A DNA stretch of 64,000 bases from Utricularia gibba (taxonomy: Eukaryota; Streptophyta; Magnoliopsida; Lamiales; Lentibulariaceae), in assembly GCA_002189035.1 (NCBI GenBank), contig CM007989.1:7297501-7361500 (forward strand), in the 5' to 3' direction. Shown in pieces: positions 46,302 to 59,168 of this stretch. The notes under the pieces are model-generated. The model did no database searches and was not told the DNA's origin. It saw only the letters and a program-made list of their open reading frames with translations. A program made the position numbers and the translations under genes. The stretch's first letter is position 1, and the number at the start of each line of letters is the position of its first letter.

Positions 46302-49300
46302 ATGGATTTTCACACGCTCACGAGAAGAGAGTTGCAGACTCTATGCAAAAGGAACAAGATCCCTGCCAATATGACCAATGTCGCGATGGCGGAGGCCTTA
46401 GAAGCTTTGGAGATGGTAAGGTTTTGTGCTTTGAATGGTTGGTGTTGAATTTGCGGCCGACATTTTTTCGGTTCGTGGTTGGGTTTACAAGAAATGATGT
46501 TCGATTGGGAGCTGCTGAGGATCTTGATATCAATCCTTTTTTTTTTTTTTACTCAATGAGTAGAGTATGTTGATCGAGTAGAAATGATCTCGAGGGTAAT
46601 TGTGAACTGGTGATTCGCAGGTTGATGGGCTTGAGGAGATTGGAAATGTATCGCCGGGGAGATCAGCTCTGAAGTCTCCGTATGTGCCGACCGGTGGGGG
46701 AGTACCGGAGGAAGAATCCTGTTCAAAAAGAACCAGCAACCCAGAAGACGAATCGTAGTACTCGGAAATCTAGCCAAAAGGATCTGGGTAGTGAAGGAAT
46801 CCAAACTCCAGTATCAAAAGCAGGAAAAAAGAAAGACCATATTGGTTCCGGTCGCCGGAAAATTTATTCACGGATGGAGGATATCAAAGATGAGGAAGAG
46901 GTTATTCAGGCCACGCCTGCAAACCTGGACGTCACTGGCCGGAGAGGAAGAGTGAAGAAAGTGGATTCCACAGTCAAGAGCGTGTGTAGCTTACGACGAT
47001 CAGCAAGGTTGGCACAGAAAAGTGGGAAAGTGGATCTTGAGAGAAATGAAAGTTCAGAACTTCCTAAAATGGATTTTGCACCAGTGGAATATAATCAAAG
47101 TGTGAATGTAAAAGAAAGCCTCCGCGAAGCCGAAGATACATCTAGCATCACTGGTATGTTTCAATTCATATCAAACATTGAATGTGCCAAAAATTATCCA
47201 CATATGCGATGCTTAGTATTTTCATGTATTTTATTTCAGCAGTAGATAAGACCAAAACAGAGGGAAAATATGATGCTGAAGGCGAACCTGAAGTCAGTTC
47301 AGTGCAGAAAGAAGAATTCTCAACTGCAACAGAAACGAAGGAAATTACCATCGAAAATATTAAACCCCATGTTACAAAACCAGCTGAATGTGATGCAGAG
47401 GATGAACAAGTTGTTTCAGTACGGAAGCAAAACTCGTCCACGAAAAATAATGCAATGACTGTCCAGAATATTGATGCTGATGATATGATATCAGCTGAGT
47501 TGGAAAAACGTAACGCAGATAGTAATGAAGAAGTTGTTTCAGCGCAGAAGCAAGAATTGTCAGTTGAAAATAAAGCAATGACTGTCGAAAATGTTGAAGC
47601 CGGTGATGCAGAAATCGAAAAGGTTGTTTCGGTGCAGGGGCAAGAATTGTCAGTTGAATGCAAGGAAATGACAGCCGAAAATATTGAAGCTGCTGATGAA
47701 GAAATTGAAAAAGCCTTTTCAGTGCAGGAGCAAGAATCGTCCGTTGAATGTAAGGCAATGACTGTGGAAAATGTTGAACCTGGTGATGCAGAAATCAAAA
47801 AGGTTGTTTCGGTTCAGGAGCAAGAATTGTCAGTTGAATATAAGGAAATGACTGCCGAAAATATTGAAGCTGGTGATGAAGAAATCGAAAAAGTTGTTTC
47901 GGTACAGGAGCAAGAATTGTCAGTTGAATGCAAGGCAATGCCTGTTGAAAATGTTGAAGCTGCTGATGAAGAAATCGAAAAGGTTGTTTCGGTGCAGGAG
48001 CAAGAATCATCAGTTTGTAAGGCAATGACTGTCGAAAATGTTGAAACCGGTGACACAGAAACAGCCGAGGAGGATAAACGTGATGCAGAAATCGAAGACG
48101 TTGTTTTCGTGCAGGAGGAAAAACTGTCAATTGATAATAAGGCAATCATTGCTGAAAATGGTGAAGCTGATGATACAGAATCAGCCCAGGAGGATAAACA
48201 TGATGCAGAAATCCAGGAAGTTGTTTTAGTGCAGGGGGGAGAATTGTCAGTTGATGGTAAGGCAATAACTGTCGAAAATGTTGAAGCTGATGACACAGAA
48301 ACAGTCGAGGAGGATAAACGTGATGCAGAAATCGAGGAAGTTTTTTCAGTGCAGGAGGAAGAAGTATCAGTTGATAGTAAGGCAATCACTGTTGAAAATG
48401 CTGAAGCTGATGATACAAAATCAGCTGTGGAGATCACCAATGAAGCTGAGCATGAACTGCCGGAACAGGATGAGAAAAAGGAAGCGCTTCATCAGTTTGA
48501 GATAAATGGGTCGTATAATGATCTGCCTAATTCAGATATTGGAACCATCGAAGAATCTCTCACCAATATCAGCAGCGACACTGAATATGAAATTGAAGCC
48601 CAAGCTTCTGTCCAGTTGCATGCCAAAAGTGGAGGTATTTTTTTTTTTTTTCTGGAACTTGTTAGTTTTTTGGGCATCATGTCATCGTATGTCTACTCAC
48701 TTTGTCAACTGTTCCGGAGCAGATCTTCCTGCAAATGCTGGTAAGTTTTTCGATGGACAAATTACTACAAATTCAGGAGAGAATGGTAGTCTGGAGGAGG
48801 GGGAAATCCTGCAAACCTACAGTAAGACTGCCTGTTTCAGGATGCTGTTCAGACATCTTACGTGCATTTTGTTGATTGAATGAAGTTTTTTGTGTCATGA
48901 TCTTGCAGACGAAGTGCACACTGGTCTTCTTGAGGAGGAGCAAATAACAACCGAATCCCTTATTCACCTTTCCGCTTTCGATGGAAGCACTAGAAGGAAG
49001 GTTTCCAGCTTCGCATTGGAAATTCTAGATTACATACAGACGACGGGGGATCCTCCCACCGACGAAACCACACAATATCTTCTGGAGACAGACGAAGTGT
49101 TTTCTCCTACTGGTGAAACCAGTCAAATTTCTTCGGAGACACATGAAGAGTTTGAAGGATTAGAAGCCGGCGTTGAAACACCAACCATCCCCAGCAAGCA
49201 AGTAAACACTCCTGTGAAGGAAGGAGAAACCAGCTCCCTCACCTCCAAGGAAATGACTTTCAAAATTCTGAATCAGGCTCCATCCAACTCTGGACCTCAG

Positions 49301-49531
49301 AATCCAGGTACGCCCAAGAGAGAATCCACACCAAAGAAACAGCTTAGTGTGGTGGTTGCATCAGACAACAAAGAGAACATCTGCAGTGAAGGCGGGACTG
49401 AAATCAAACGAAAGAAGGTTGCAAAAAGCACTGGTGCAAACCTAAACTTGATGTCTCTGAGGATGGAGCAGCTAAAAAAGCGCCTGAAAAACAGAGAAGC
49501 TTTGAAGAAGTGTCGTCGTCCCCTGGACTGA
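46302..49531 (+). CDS. SAP-like, repeat-rich acidic protein of unknown function
   Basis: Five exons: 46302-46415, 46621-47153, 47240-48634, 48723-48821 and 48909-49531; about 920 aa once one base is discounted. Residues about 6-37 (LTRRELQTLCKRNKIPANMT...AMAEALEAL) resemble a SAP nucleic-acid-binding motif and a conserved plant family start. A basic region follows (RRKNPVQKEPATQKTNRSTR, CSLRRSARLAQKSGK), then a large acidic region with about 11 imperfect repeats. A basic C-terminus has MRMEQLKKRL-like text and ALKKCRRPLD. The frame breaks at the G run 46696-46700: as given, it stops at TAG 46756-46758; with one G fewer it continues into the long conserved frame. It is likely a nuclear or chromatin-associated protein, but function is unknown. 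Confidence 0.8.
47290..48415 (+). repeat. Imperfect coding minisatellite, ~11 units
   Basis: Units of about 30 codons, lengthened to about 40 in the last part, with consensus like VVSVQEQELSVECKAMTVEN followed by an EA-x-D-x-EIEK linker. Central units alternate KAMTVENV and KEMTAENI forms, implying amplification as a 60-codon pair. It encodes a low-complexity, strongly acidic segment. Confidence 0.85.
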
Positions 49532-50416
49532 TTCCCACCTCCAAGGAACCGGTTACTCTCCCCCTCTCTCTTCTGAAGTCCATGTATGGGACAGTTTCCT
49601 TGTCCTTGTAATAAACTTCTACATTACCCACTGGTAATGAGAGTTTTTTTTGCTTTTACAGTGGGATTGTGTGCAGAGTTCACAGCAAAAGAGATTTGAC
49701 TTTTCAATATTATTTCCAACATTTTTTTTATTATTCATCATTTTCATTATATACTTTAAATTTTTTTATATATTAATTTAGAGATTACCCATGAAAAAAA
49801 CTGTGGAATGTAGCCAACCCTTCACCCCTTAACTCCCAAGTGTTTGAAAACTATTTTCAATTTATTTTTTTATTTATTCATAATTTTTTATCAAGTCCCA
49901 TTTTTAACTCATTATAAAAATGTTACAAAACATTTAATATTTTAAAAATTTAGAATTTTTATGTTTTTTATAAAAATTATTGGATCAAATTAAAAAAATC
50001 ATGAATTAAGATCAAATCAAATTCAATCTTGAATTTTAAAATAATGAATTCAATACTATTATTTATATTATATGAATATCCAATCCGCAAGGATCCAGTG
50101 GGCTTTACTGGCCATACAGGCCTATTGATCTCACCCATAAAACATAGCCCATGCAACCTAAGGAACGAGGAGTTGTCGGGGGAGGGGAGATCAGGCATCA
50201 AATTGGAAGAGGAGTTGTGCGTTTGTCGCACCTGAGCGCGCCGTGTATTTATGTTAAGGTATGGAGATTCGTTTTGGAGTTCTTAATGAACTATGAAACG
50301 ATGAATTCACATGAAATTTGCATGTTCCTTCGTTGAGCGGCGAGGTGTTTGAGAAAATGTCTGATTGGGTGTTTCCGGTTTCTTTTATTGTTTATGAAGG
50401 TGGGTTGGCGATTATT
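49532..50416. other. 3' UTR and promoter spacer
   Basis: AT-rich 49.7-50.05 kb; probable POP5 promoter and leader after that. An upstream in-frame extension to 50318 exists, but the family start is at 50417. Confidence 0.5.
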
Positions 50417-51032
50417 ATGGTGGCATTTAAGAACAGATACATGGTGATGGAGGTTTTCTTGGATCCTGACAAGGGCTCTTTGCTGAATGAACCCATTATA
50501 ATTACCCAATTCAATGTATCTAAAGCAATCAAAGATAGCATTCAGTTGAATTTTGGAGAATGTGGCTTGGCTTTGTCCCTCAATTCATTTCAAGGTGCGA
50601 TTTTTACATCATGGGATATTGTGGGTTGTTGGTATAAGGACCGTTTGAATGTCTCTTCTCTTGATGTTTGCAGTTAAGTATGTGAATCCGATAACGAAAG
50701 TCTGCATCTTTCGGACTTCAAGGGAGGAGTATCAACAAGTTTGGACTGCAATAACGATGGTTAGGAGTATAGGGAACTGTCCTGTGGTTTTCAATCTTCT
50801 TGACATCAGTGGTAAGTATCCAACAACGGCCCCTGCTTCGATGGCAAGGCAAACTCTTATCCTTGCTCTTGATTCTAATGCAGGAAGTCTAGAAGCTTGC
50901 AAAAAAGCAGCACTGAAGTGTGATGAGTTTAAGTTCGAGCAGTACAAGTTATATGCAGGGGATTCCCATTCACCTGACACTCAGCAACGAATGCAAAACC
51001 TTCTAGAAAAGATCAAAACCTTGGAACACTGA
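50417..51032 (+). CDS. POP5: Ribonuclease P/MRP subunit POP5
   Basis: Exons 50417-50594, 50674-50811 and 50884-51032; phase 1 junctions; 154 aa. Small protein subunit of RNase P/MRP, which matures tRNA 5' ends and pre-rRNA in the nucleus. Recognised by the start MVAFKNRYMVMEVFLDP, then ITQFNVSKAIKDSIQLNFGE, VKYVNPITKVCIFRTSREEY, and SIGNCPVVFNLLDISGSLEA with CDEFKFEQYKLY. The start at 50417 was chosen over the upstream ATG because orthologues begin here. Full length and intact. Confidence 0.95.
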
Positions 51033-51558
51033 CACTACTTGGAATTTGTTCTGTACCGGAGGGAGATAGATATTAGATTTGCATTCAGACTGGAATTCAT
51101 TTCCCAGTTATCCGTCTCAAAATCTGTGGCATTAAAGAAATTTTCATGTGGATGATGAGTGCCTGCGACACTCAGCGCATAGAATTCGAGCCTGTTCATG
51201 AGAAGTTCAAATCAGTAGAAATAAATTTTAAATCATGAGGAAGTGAACAATTACATGGTCTATCAGTGAATGGCACTATAATTGGTAGACAGGCACTCGA
51301 ATTTTAACACCAGAAAGAGCTCCCATGCCAAATTTGTAATGAAAATTGGAGCTGAACCAGACGATCTCTCCAACTTCAGAGTCTCTGAATTTCTTCAGAA
51401 GCAGGAAGGAGCACACAAGAGAAGCCAACTTTGTGAAAACGCTATACTAGACACAACTCTATGGTACAATTCCAGCGCACCCTCCCAACTATAATGGTTT
51501 ACACAAACATTCTCTCAGGTGCTGCTTCATGGGCATATTTCTACAACCAAAACAAGTG
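51033..51558. other. Convergent 3' spacer
   Basis: Between POP5 (+) and TGA (-). No supported gene; should contain both 3' UTRs. Confidence 0.5.
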
Positions 51559-53821
51559 TTATTCTCGAGGGCGAGCAAGCCAAAGGGAGCTGAGAGCTCG
51601 GAGTCGTGAGAAGTAGTCACTCATGGCGAGAAGGGCCCGAGCGGATTGCCGTGTGGTTAGTATACGGTGCATCTGCTGCAATGTCTGCTGCCTCAAATTA
51701 TCCGCCTGACAAAGATAAATAGCATACTTTATAAGGTAACTGAAGAATGTTGTTTACTTGCCAAACTGAATCCCCCATGCAAACTTTCACTATTGAACCT
51801 GGCGAATGAAGCCCTCAAGAGTTCCCAACTGACCCATGGCCATAGCCATTTGTCCCATGTAGTTTGCAACATTAGCCGAGGAACCTGAAGGACTGAGAGA
51901 GCCAGCTAAAGTTTCCCCTAATGACTGCTGCAAAGCTTCCAGTCCCTGAGACAAAGCATCTTCAGCCTGTTGAGATGACTGCTGTAAGCTATTGATCGCC
52001 AAAAGCTGCTGTTCGGTCAATGGCTCTAAATGATTCATAAGAAGCTGCCACAAGAATCAAGGTATTACATTTCATCATTAACAAGAGATACATATCCAAA
52101 CGAACGAATCACTCTAATCCTAGAAGAGGTGGGGTTTCATTCACCTTAAGAAGTTCAGATGATCGAAACCCACCGAGCCAAAGGAAGCATCTTTCAGCAG
52201 GCGTTTTCCACATGCCAGAAAGAATATGAAAGACATCAGCCTTAGCAGCATCCCCTTTTATCCTGAAAACCTCATCATAATGTGCTAAAATGCCTTCCAC
52301 AATTATCCGAAGCTCAGCATCACCGGCATGTGAATTGACGGCTCCCCTTAGTTCATTTATCCGACGGTTGTGATCCTCCAGCCACCGAGCGTATTCAACA
52401 TCAAATGGCAGGGCACCTGGAAATGGGAACAGCAGTGGTCATTTTCATGACGATCTGATCCACTGACAAATCACTTCTAGTGAAATTAATCTCGAACATA
52501 AAAGCACGATATTTAAGCTAAGTCATCAAATTCATCATAAAAATAGGATTTCTCGCCATTACAGTCCCTCCCTCTCTCTCTCAAACAAAATATATCAGAC
52601 TTGGCATAACGATGGATGGAAACAGAAGGCACATCAAAATGAAAATATTACCATTTCCACCGTTTGCTTGAGACTGGTCTCCCGAGCTTGAAATATATAC
52701 CCCTAAGTCGACCCACAAAAAAAAAAAAAAAACATTTAGAGCACATCAGGAAACAAAGGCCACGTGACCTGCATACAGGAAGTTGCATGTCAAGGAAAGA
52801 GAGCAGAACCTGCTGCCTAGCTCGCTGGAGCTCTTGCTCAAGCTGTGTCAGCTTCATTCTGCTGCTTTCTAGTTGTTGAACGTAGGCCTGGACCCCAATT
52901 CAAGAGAAGGAACAAGGTAAGACTACAAATTTGAAAGGCAGATTATATTGTTATTCTACGGCTATTGATCCAGACAACTCCATAATCAGAATAAGGCTTG
53001 AATTTTGATCCTTAATTTGCTACCAAGAATTACTATACTCGCCCTAGAAATGTTAACCAGCAGAAAGAACTTGGTTGTTAGTCAAACACAGAGCTTTGGC
53101 TACTAAACATTCACATTGATTCCAGTGAAACAAAGAAGTTTGAAGTACTATCCAGCAATCACGCACAAAAATCAGGGAAACTGGCCAAACAGCAACAAAG
53201 CACAATCAGTAGTTTTCATAAGTCACATATGAAATCATACATCATAGTGTAACTATACTGGGTATCTATGAAAATAATAATTGACAATGAAATGGGTAAG
53301 GACAAGTTGAAACACGAGACACATTCGAAACATGAGACACATTCTTGAAAAATTGGAACTCTGAAAGTTTCTGAGCTTGCCTTCTTCCTCAAGCGACTTT
53401 TTCGTGCAGCTTCACGATTTTGGGCAAGCCTACGGAGAACCTGCAGAAGGTGAGTTGGGGGATGAGATCATGCATATCGTACAAATCAAAAGAATATTAT
53501 CATGCAGCACAATAATAACCAAAACCTTTTGATCTCTTGACTTATCACTGCCATCAGAAGCAACTGAAGCCTGCAGTTGATTGCTTTTGAACTACACATA
53601 AACCAAATGGCCATAACATAGAGATTGGTCAACCCACCATTTCCAAATGTGAAAAGAGGACACGCAAAACAATGATATTTTAAAACTAAACATCTATAAT
53701 TCTTCATAAAAGATGAAACACAAAATTAAAGAAATTTAACTCTTTTAAAGCTAATTACCCTCAAGCTCTTATCTTGAGTATCAGCATCGGTTGAAGTGTC
53801 AGTCCTAGGACTGGATGTCAT
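51559..53821 (-). CDS. TGA-type bZIP transcription factor (TGA2/TGA6 clade)
   Basis: Eight exons (minus): 53760-53821, 53526-53583, 53381-53440, 52810-52887, 52652-52702, 52145-52416, 51799-52044 and 51559-51705; about 324 aa. TGA factors bind TGACG elements and work with NPR1 in salicylic-acid defence. Basic region LRRLAQNREAARKSRLRKK, leucine zipper AYVQQLESSRMKLTQLEQEL, then the DOG1-type domain (GMWKTPAERCFLWLGGFRSS, MGQMAMAMGQLGTLEGFIRQ, ARALLAMSDYFSRLRALSSL). The intron after LRKK has a GC donor (GCAAGC). Exon 5 should begin GVYISSSGDQ but one G is missing in the run 52700-52703; with 52 rather than 51 bases all phases fit. The acceptor of exon 2 is the least certain junction. Confidence 0.88.
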
Positions 53822-55784
53822 TTTGAATCTTTTCTGACTTCAAAACTAGTATACCAAAAAAGAAATGACTGCATGAATGACCTCAGAGTTGATCCACCTC
53901 CGAGGAAAACGTGGCCAGACTGCTGGAAATACTCTCAAAACTGAGAAACAAAAAAGGATATAAGCAAAGCAACCCATTGAAGCCGACAGCAGAAAGCCCA
54001 CATAAACCATTTATAGGCTAGAAATTGGAAAGTAAAGGGTTCTTCCAGTTCCACAGTATTAAGGCTACACATTTATGTTTCATTGCTATCCAGTGGTTGT
54101 TCCACAAGCAGGTTATATTATACCTTGTACCTAATCTTTGGGATTTAGGACCCAAACTTGAGACTCGGGGTAGAACTTAAGTGCTAACACAACATAAATC
54201 GAAAAGAGCCGCCATATAAAATATAGGCAAGCATCATGCCCCTAGAAATCTGGCTACCTGAACGATCATTACATCTTCGCTAATCAAAACAAAAGAAGCA
54301 AAACTCAGCAAAATTAAGAAACAAAAGGCATGTGATACCTTGAACATTTACAGTACCCACCGGCTCCAAAAGTGGAAACTTTAATTACTGCATTTCACTA
54401 GTAAGAATTAATTGAAAACCTAAAATGATCAATCCGCATATGTCAATCAACAAACGTATATTCATGTCCGGCCAGAGAAAAATAAGTAAAAGACCCCAAC
54501 ACAATAAATCCATCTACCGGATCTCACCCAGCAACAACCCATCACACCCCTGGTCTCAAAAGCAAAGGACTTCCATCCTTAAGCAACATAAAATCCAAAC
54601 CCCAGAAAGCATCTCCGTAAACAAGAAAACCCACAGCACCCAGAGACATAAAATACCTGTATAAGCTCGAAAGGCGCCGCCAAGTACAGGCCTTTTGTGA
54701 GAACTTTTTCTTCTTCAATCGGAAGAGTGAAAAAAGATAAGAAGTGGCCGGGGGAAACCACTCACCACTAACGAGACTTGACTTTCGCTGGTCTGATTTC
54801 TTCTTTCTGGATTAAGTTCGAAGTTTCGCATATGGTTCCCATGTCTTTCTTCCCAATAAAAAACTATTTATAATTACTCCAGCGCAGACCCACACAGACA
54901 GACAAACCAGGCGCTGAGAAAGAGATGAGTGGAGCAGTACACGCTACAATCTACATCTCGATGCAGCCAGCGGTGAGCTGGATTGGATTGGATGTGCGTC
55001 GACTTCCTTTCCGTGCTGAATCAGTTCAATTTTCATCAAAAAAAGGAAAACTGAACTGACAATCAATCGATTCTGTTGATTCGTCAAAATTTCACGCCCA
55101 GGTTAAAATGCATAGAATTTCACTTCTTCTTTTTACCTCTTGTGTCCATGTTCGCGCACATGCGCCTCGACTGCTACCTTTTTCTTTTTTCCATTATTTT
55201 TTGTTTACAAATAATATTGGGATTTTGACTTCACATTGACAGAACAAAACAATCTCATGCACTTTCGTTTGTTGGTATCTGTGAGCCGCCTCCCTGCAAC
55301 ATGCTAGCCACCAGCTTCTCAGAAGCTTCAATAGATTACCATCCAAAAGTGACTAAAAGAACCATCTTCCAGAAAAATTTGCTCAAGAGAATGTGTTGTT
55401 TACCTGCGATGATGACATCTTTGATCATCAGGCCTGTGCTCTATATCTTATGCTCCTTCCTACCTTTTCAAGGAGTTTTGAGGAATGATTGGTCTGTAAT
55501 GTGCCTCCGGTTGGAGCCCAGAGCTTTCCACTGAATGGTACTTGAGTAAGAAAATCACCAACCGGGGCTGCATACTCACTTTTATGTCCATCATCATGAT
55601 GCTGCTGCATCCTGCCAGAAGTGGGAGCCCAAGGTGTTCTCGACTGAGTGGATTTTGACAAGACAAGGAGCTTCTTGTATGACTCATTGCCGCTCTATTG
55701 TTTTTCCGTGCAACACTGCAACTGAATGACATTTGACAAGCACAGCACCATGGAGAAAGCCAACTAGCGGTGCTTTATCTCATA
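53822..55784. other. TGA leader region and spacer
   Basis: Upstream of the TGA ATG. A probable noncoding leader exon on the minus strand ends at 54657 (ACAG before GTATTT) and starts somewhere near 54.83 kb. From 55.0 to 55.2 kb nothing is recognised. 55.3-55.75 kb probably includes the 3' UTR of the next PPR gene and contains an imperfect direct repeat starting GGAGCCCA (about 55516 and 55623). Confidence 0.5.
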
Positions 55785-57163
55785 CTAATGATGCAACAGC
55801 TTGGCATATCGCACATGTTGCTTAAATAATCTAGCCTCTTCGGGCGAGTTCATAGCATATCTGAGACCCCAATCAATAGCTCTTGTGGCTGTTCTCAGGT
55901 ACCTGACCTTCTCGCCAGATTTGATCCATGACACAAGATGATGAGATGCCAAATAGTAATTCCCGTACCTGCAAAGGTTGTGCACCATGATACAGTAGGT
56001 AAAGCAATCCTTCATATCCATCGACTCAAAAACCTGAAGTGCACGATCTAAATGACCATCCTTACACAAGCCATCAAGATAGCAATTATAAGCAACCAAA
56101 CAGCTGTGACCCCCTGCTTTCATGCTGTTAAGGATCTTTTCAGCCTCATCGATATGCCCTGCCTTGCAGAGTCCGTTTACAATGATTGTATGCGTGTATG
56201 TATCAGGCTTCAGTCCCCTATCCTCTGCAACTGTCAACAAGTTGCTGGCATCTTCCTGCTTTCCCTGCTTGAAGTGTTTGTGAATTAGGGTATTATATGA
56301 TGCAATATCAAGGTCAAACCCAATCTTAATCAGATTCACAATGCAAAGGTCGGCATCCCGCCATCTGTGTGACTTCACCAAAGCTGCAATAACTGTACAG
56401 TACGAGAATATATCGTAAGCATATCCATTCCATTTCATCTCCCTGAAAATCTGAAGCCCTTCTTCTAAATGTTCCGACTTGAAGCAGCCTTTCATCACAG
56501 ACGTATACGTTAAGGCATTGGGGCTGTGAACCGACTTCTTAAGTTCATTGAAAAGCATCATCATTTTTTTCCACATCCCAAATCTGCCCAGGCCACCGAT
56601 AAGAATATTGTACGTTACCAGATCGGGGCATGCCCTTCTCTCTGCAGAAATCTGAACAACCGGAGAGCATTAGTGATGCATCCATTACTGCACAGACCAG
56701 AGATCATGATGTTGAATGTTTCTTGCGGAATTGAAATATTCTTTGAACGAATCTCACGGAAAACCTTGAAGGCTTCCTCAGGCTTACCCATTCTGTAAAA
56801 ACAAAACATCAATGTATTATAACTCCAATTGTCTGGCACAACTCCCACCTCAAGCATTTCATCCACCACATCAACACAGACAGCATACAATTGCTGCCTG
56901 ATGGCACCCGCCATCAAGGAATTGTATGTAACGACATCTGGAGCTAACCCAGCTTCTCTCATTCGAAGAAATACAGAACGCCCAGCTTCAAAACTAACCG
57001 TTTGGGCATACCCATGTATCAGAGTATTGTACGTCACAACATCCGGTGGCACCCCCAACCTAATTGCATCCCTTATGGCAGATTCCGCCTTCTCCAACCT
57101 GTTTGCTCTACAAAAAGAAGCTACAGATATGTTCAGCAACTTGGTTGAGAGTTTAAGGAACAT
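55785..57163 (-). CDS. Pentatricopeptide repeat protein (At5g46680-like), one frame break
   Basis: Single-exon P-class PPR protein, 459 aa after one base is added. Start chosen at MFLKLSTKLLNISVASFCRA, which matches the family; the open frame extends upstream without an ATG. Repeats such as GVPPDVVTYNTLIHGYAQ, GLAPDVVTYNSLMAGAIR and GLKPDTYTHTIIVNGLCKAG. After FLQREGHAP the frame breaks at the run 56625-56628 (GGGG on plus): as given it reads IW and stops; with one more C on the sense strand it continues DLVTYNILIGGLGRFGMWKK into the downstream frame. Likely an organelle RNA-binding protein. The lesion is probably a sequence error. Confidence 0.88.
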
Positions 57164-58033
57164 CCTGTAATCTCCGTAACATAATTCCCAAGCTGACAAA
57201 AATGCATCCTCTTTCACTTCCAAAACAACAAAATCGTACAACAAAGCCACAGCATCCCAAATGCAGCAGCAACCTGCGATTACAAAAAACGCAGCCCCGC
57301 GTCAAAACATCAAATCAAGCGAGACAAAACATCAAATTCATCTGTTTCCCCGCGTCAAAAGAGGAAATTATACAACAAAAAAAGTGCTTCCTTCCATCCA
57401 TCCCCAGATTACATCCCCCCTCAAACGACACAGGGCAAGAATTTCATCCCTCCCAAGTCCAAATGGAGAACCCCGATTTGGGAGAGGTGGATCTCCTCGA
57501 TTCAGCCTGCGCCAGCCAAAAGAGAAATTGCATCGTTTTTTCTAATTTGGGCCACAGGCCCAATAAGATATCTATCATCCACACCAATTTAGGCCTGGGG
57601 GAGGGATTCTAATTCTAAGGCCCATAACAAAGTGCCCAATTATACACCACACCATTTTATGGATAATACAATATAAGAAATAGAAAATGTAATAATTAGT
57701 GTATGTGGGGCCCACGTCCAACAAAAGGCACTCATTTGTCACTGTGCTCGCTCAATCAGCACACGGGGAATGGGATCCAAATTCTCACTATATTCAACCC
57801 ACAGAATGAATGAAACCATTTTCGCACACCAAATCCAACAAACACATGACAGAATCTTGACACCATGAATCCTATCACACCCACTAACCCTCAAATTATT
57901 CCACAAATCAACTTTTATTTAAGAATATATCCAATTTTATATTCAAGTTAGGATACAAATTCAATATTCTAATATTCAATTCGTTCCAAATATCAATATA
58001 TAAATTTATATCTATCAAGAAGTTTATAAAAAA

Positions 58034-58062
58034 ATTATATATATATATATATATATATATTT
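58034..58062. repeat. (AT)n microsatellite
   Basis: About 13 AT dinucleotides in a row. Confidence 0.9.
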
Positions 58063-59136
58063 GCAAATACAATAATATTTTGGAACTTTTAAAAATCTTA
58101 CAATTTATTTCATTTATTTTACACAGTAAGAATATGTTGTGATTGAAAATCGATATTAGGACAGAGATCGATTTTTGGGTTATGAATACGGCCAAGTGCA
58201 TCGTACTCGATTAAGGTTCAAGTGTTCTATGTGGTGCGGTGCGGTTAACATAAATAAAGAAATATAGGGATTTTAACATAGAAACTATCGAAGAACGAAA
58301 AAACCACAGAACTATCGAAGTTCGCCGAAAAATGATTTTCACTAGATGGAGATGGAGAAAATATACAAGTTAGAGAGCTTGATGTTCAACCTTTTCTTCT
58401 TCAGGATTTCTTATATTTATAGACGATGGTGATCTGACCGAATTCTGAATTCTGTAAATGTCGACTACTTTCTATACCTGTTGTACGTATTGTGGTCCGG
58501 TTTTTCGATAACTGCTGACTGTTCTGTAATTGTTGTAATTTGGATGTTTTTCAGATTGTCCAAAACGGTCGTTGTTGACAACTCTGACACTTATTAATCT
58601 GTCGGTCTGCGTCAGACTATTAAGACACCTTTTTGCTCATTTTCAGTAACCGAGTTCCTCAATCCAATTTACACCCTATCAGAATATTTTTTTATCATTT
58701 AGGATGATCAAATTTTTCACATGATGAAAAGAAGATCAGATTTCTAAATACCCCGAATATTCTAGATGCATGCCATGGAAGATATGGTTGGTGTTTGAAT
58801 ATGATACGGTCATACTTTAAAATAAATACAATTTACAATGTTATGTTTGAATTAGGTGGAGGTGGCACAATCTAGAAAGAAATCAACAACATACTTTTAA
58901 TCTAAACTTTAGGCGTAGAATCTATGTATCTACTATCTGGGCGCCCACCGCAACACACACACAATGTTGGAGTGGAGACGTGGCGGGCGGGATTTGGGTG
59001 GCTCCCTTCGTTTCTGGGTACCAAGCAGACCAGGCCCGCTTTTGCGCAGAAGTCGCCATGTCACACTATAAAGTCAAGAGCTTTCTAATTTAAAACAATA
59101 AAGACCACACACCACTTGTGATTCCGATCATGCCAC

Positions 59137-59168
59137 AGATAGATAGATAGATAGATAGGTAGATAGAG
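59137..59168. repeat. (AGAT)n microsatellite
   Basis: About eight AGAT units with one GGT interruption. Confidence 0.9.

Noticed and set aside
47166-48440. Long minus-strand frames opposite the acidic repeats
   Set aside because: Open only because of the repeat composition of the plus-strand gene, which has splice sites and conserved ends.
48741-48776. A 36-base GT-AG intron in the SAP-like gene
   Set aside because: Too short for a plant intron, and the stretch is open in frame, so it was kept as coding sequence.
57908-58201. Minus-strand frame with runs of Ile/Tyr
   Set aside because: Encoded by an (AT)n microsatellite and AT-rich DNA; not a gene.
58180-58800. Possible LTR or SINE remnant
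   Set aside because: Composition differs from the surroundings, but I found no terminal repeats, primer-binding site or target duplication.
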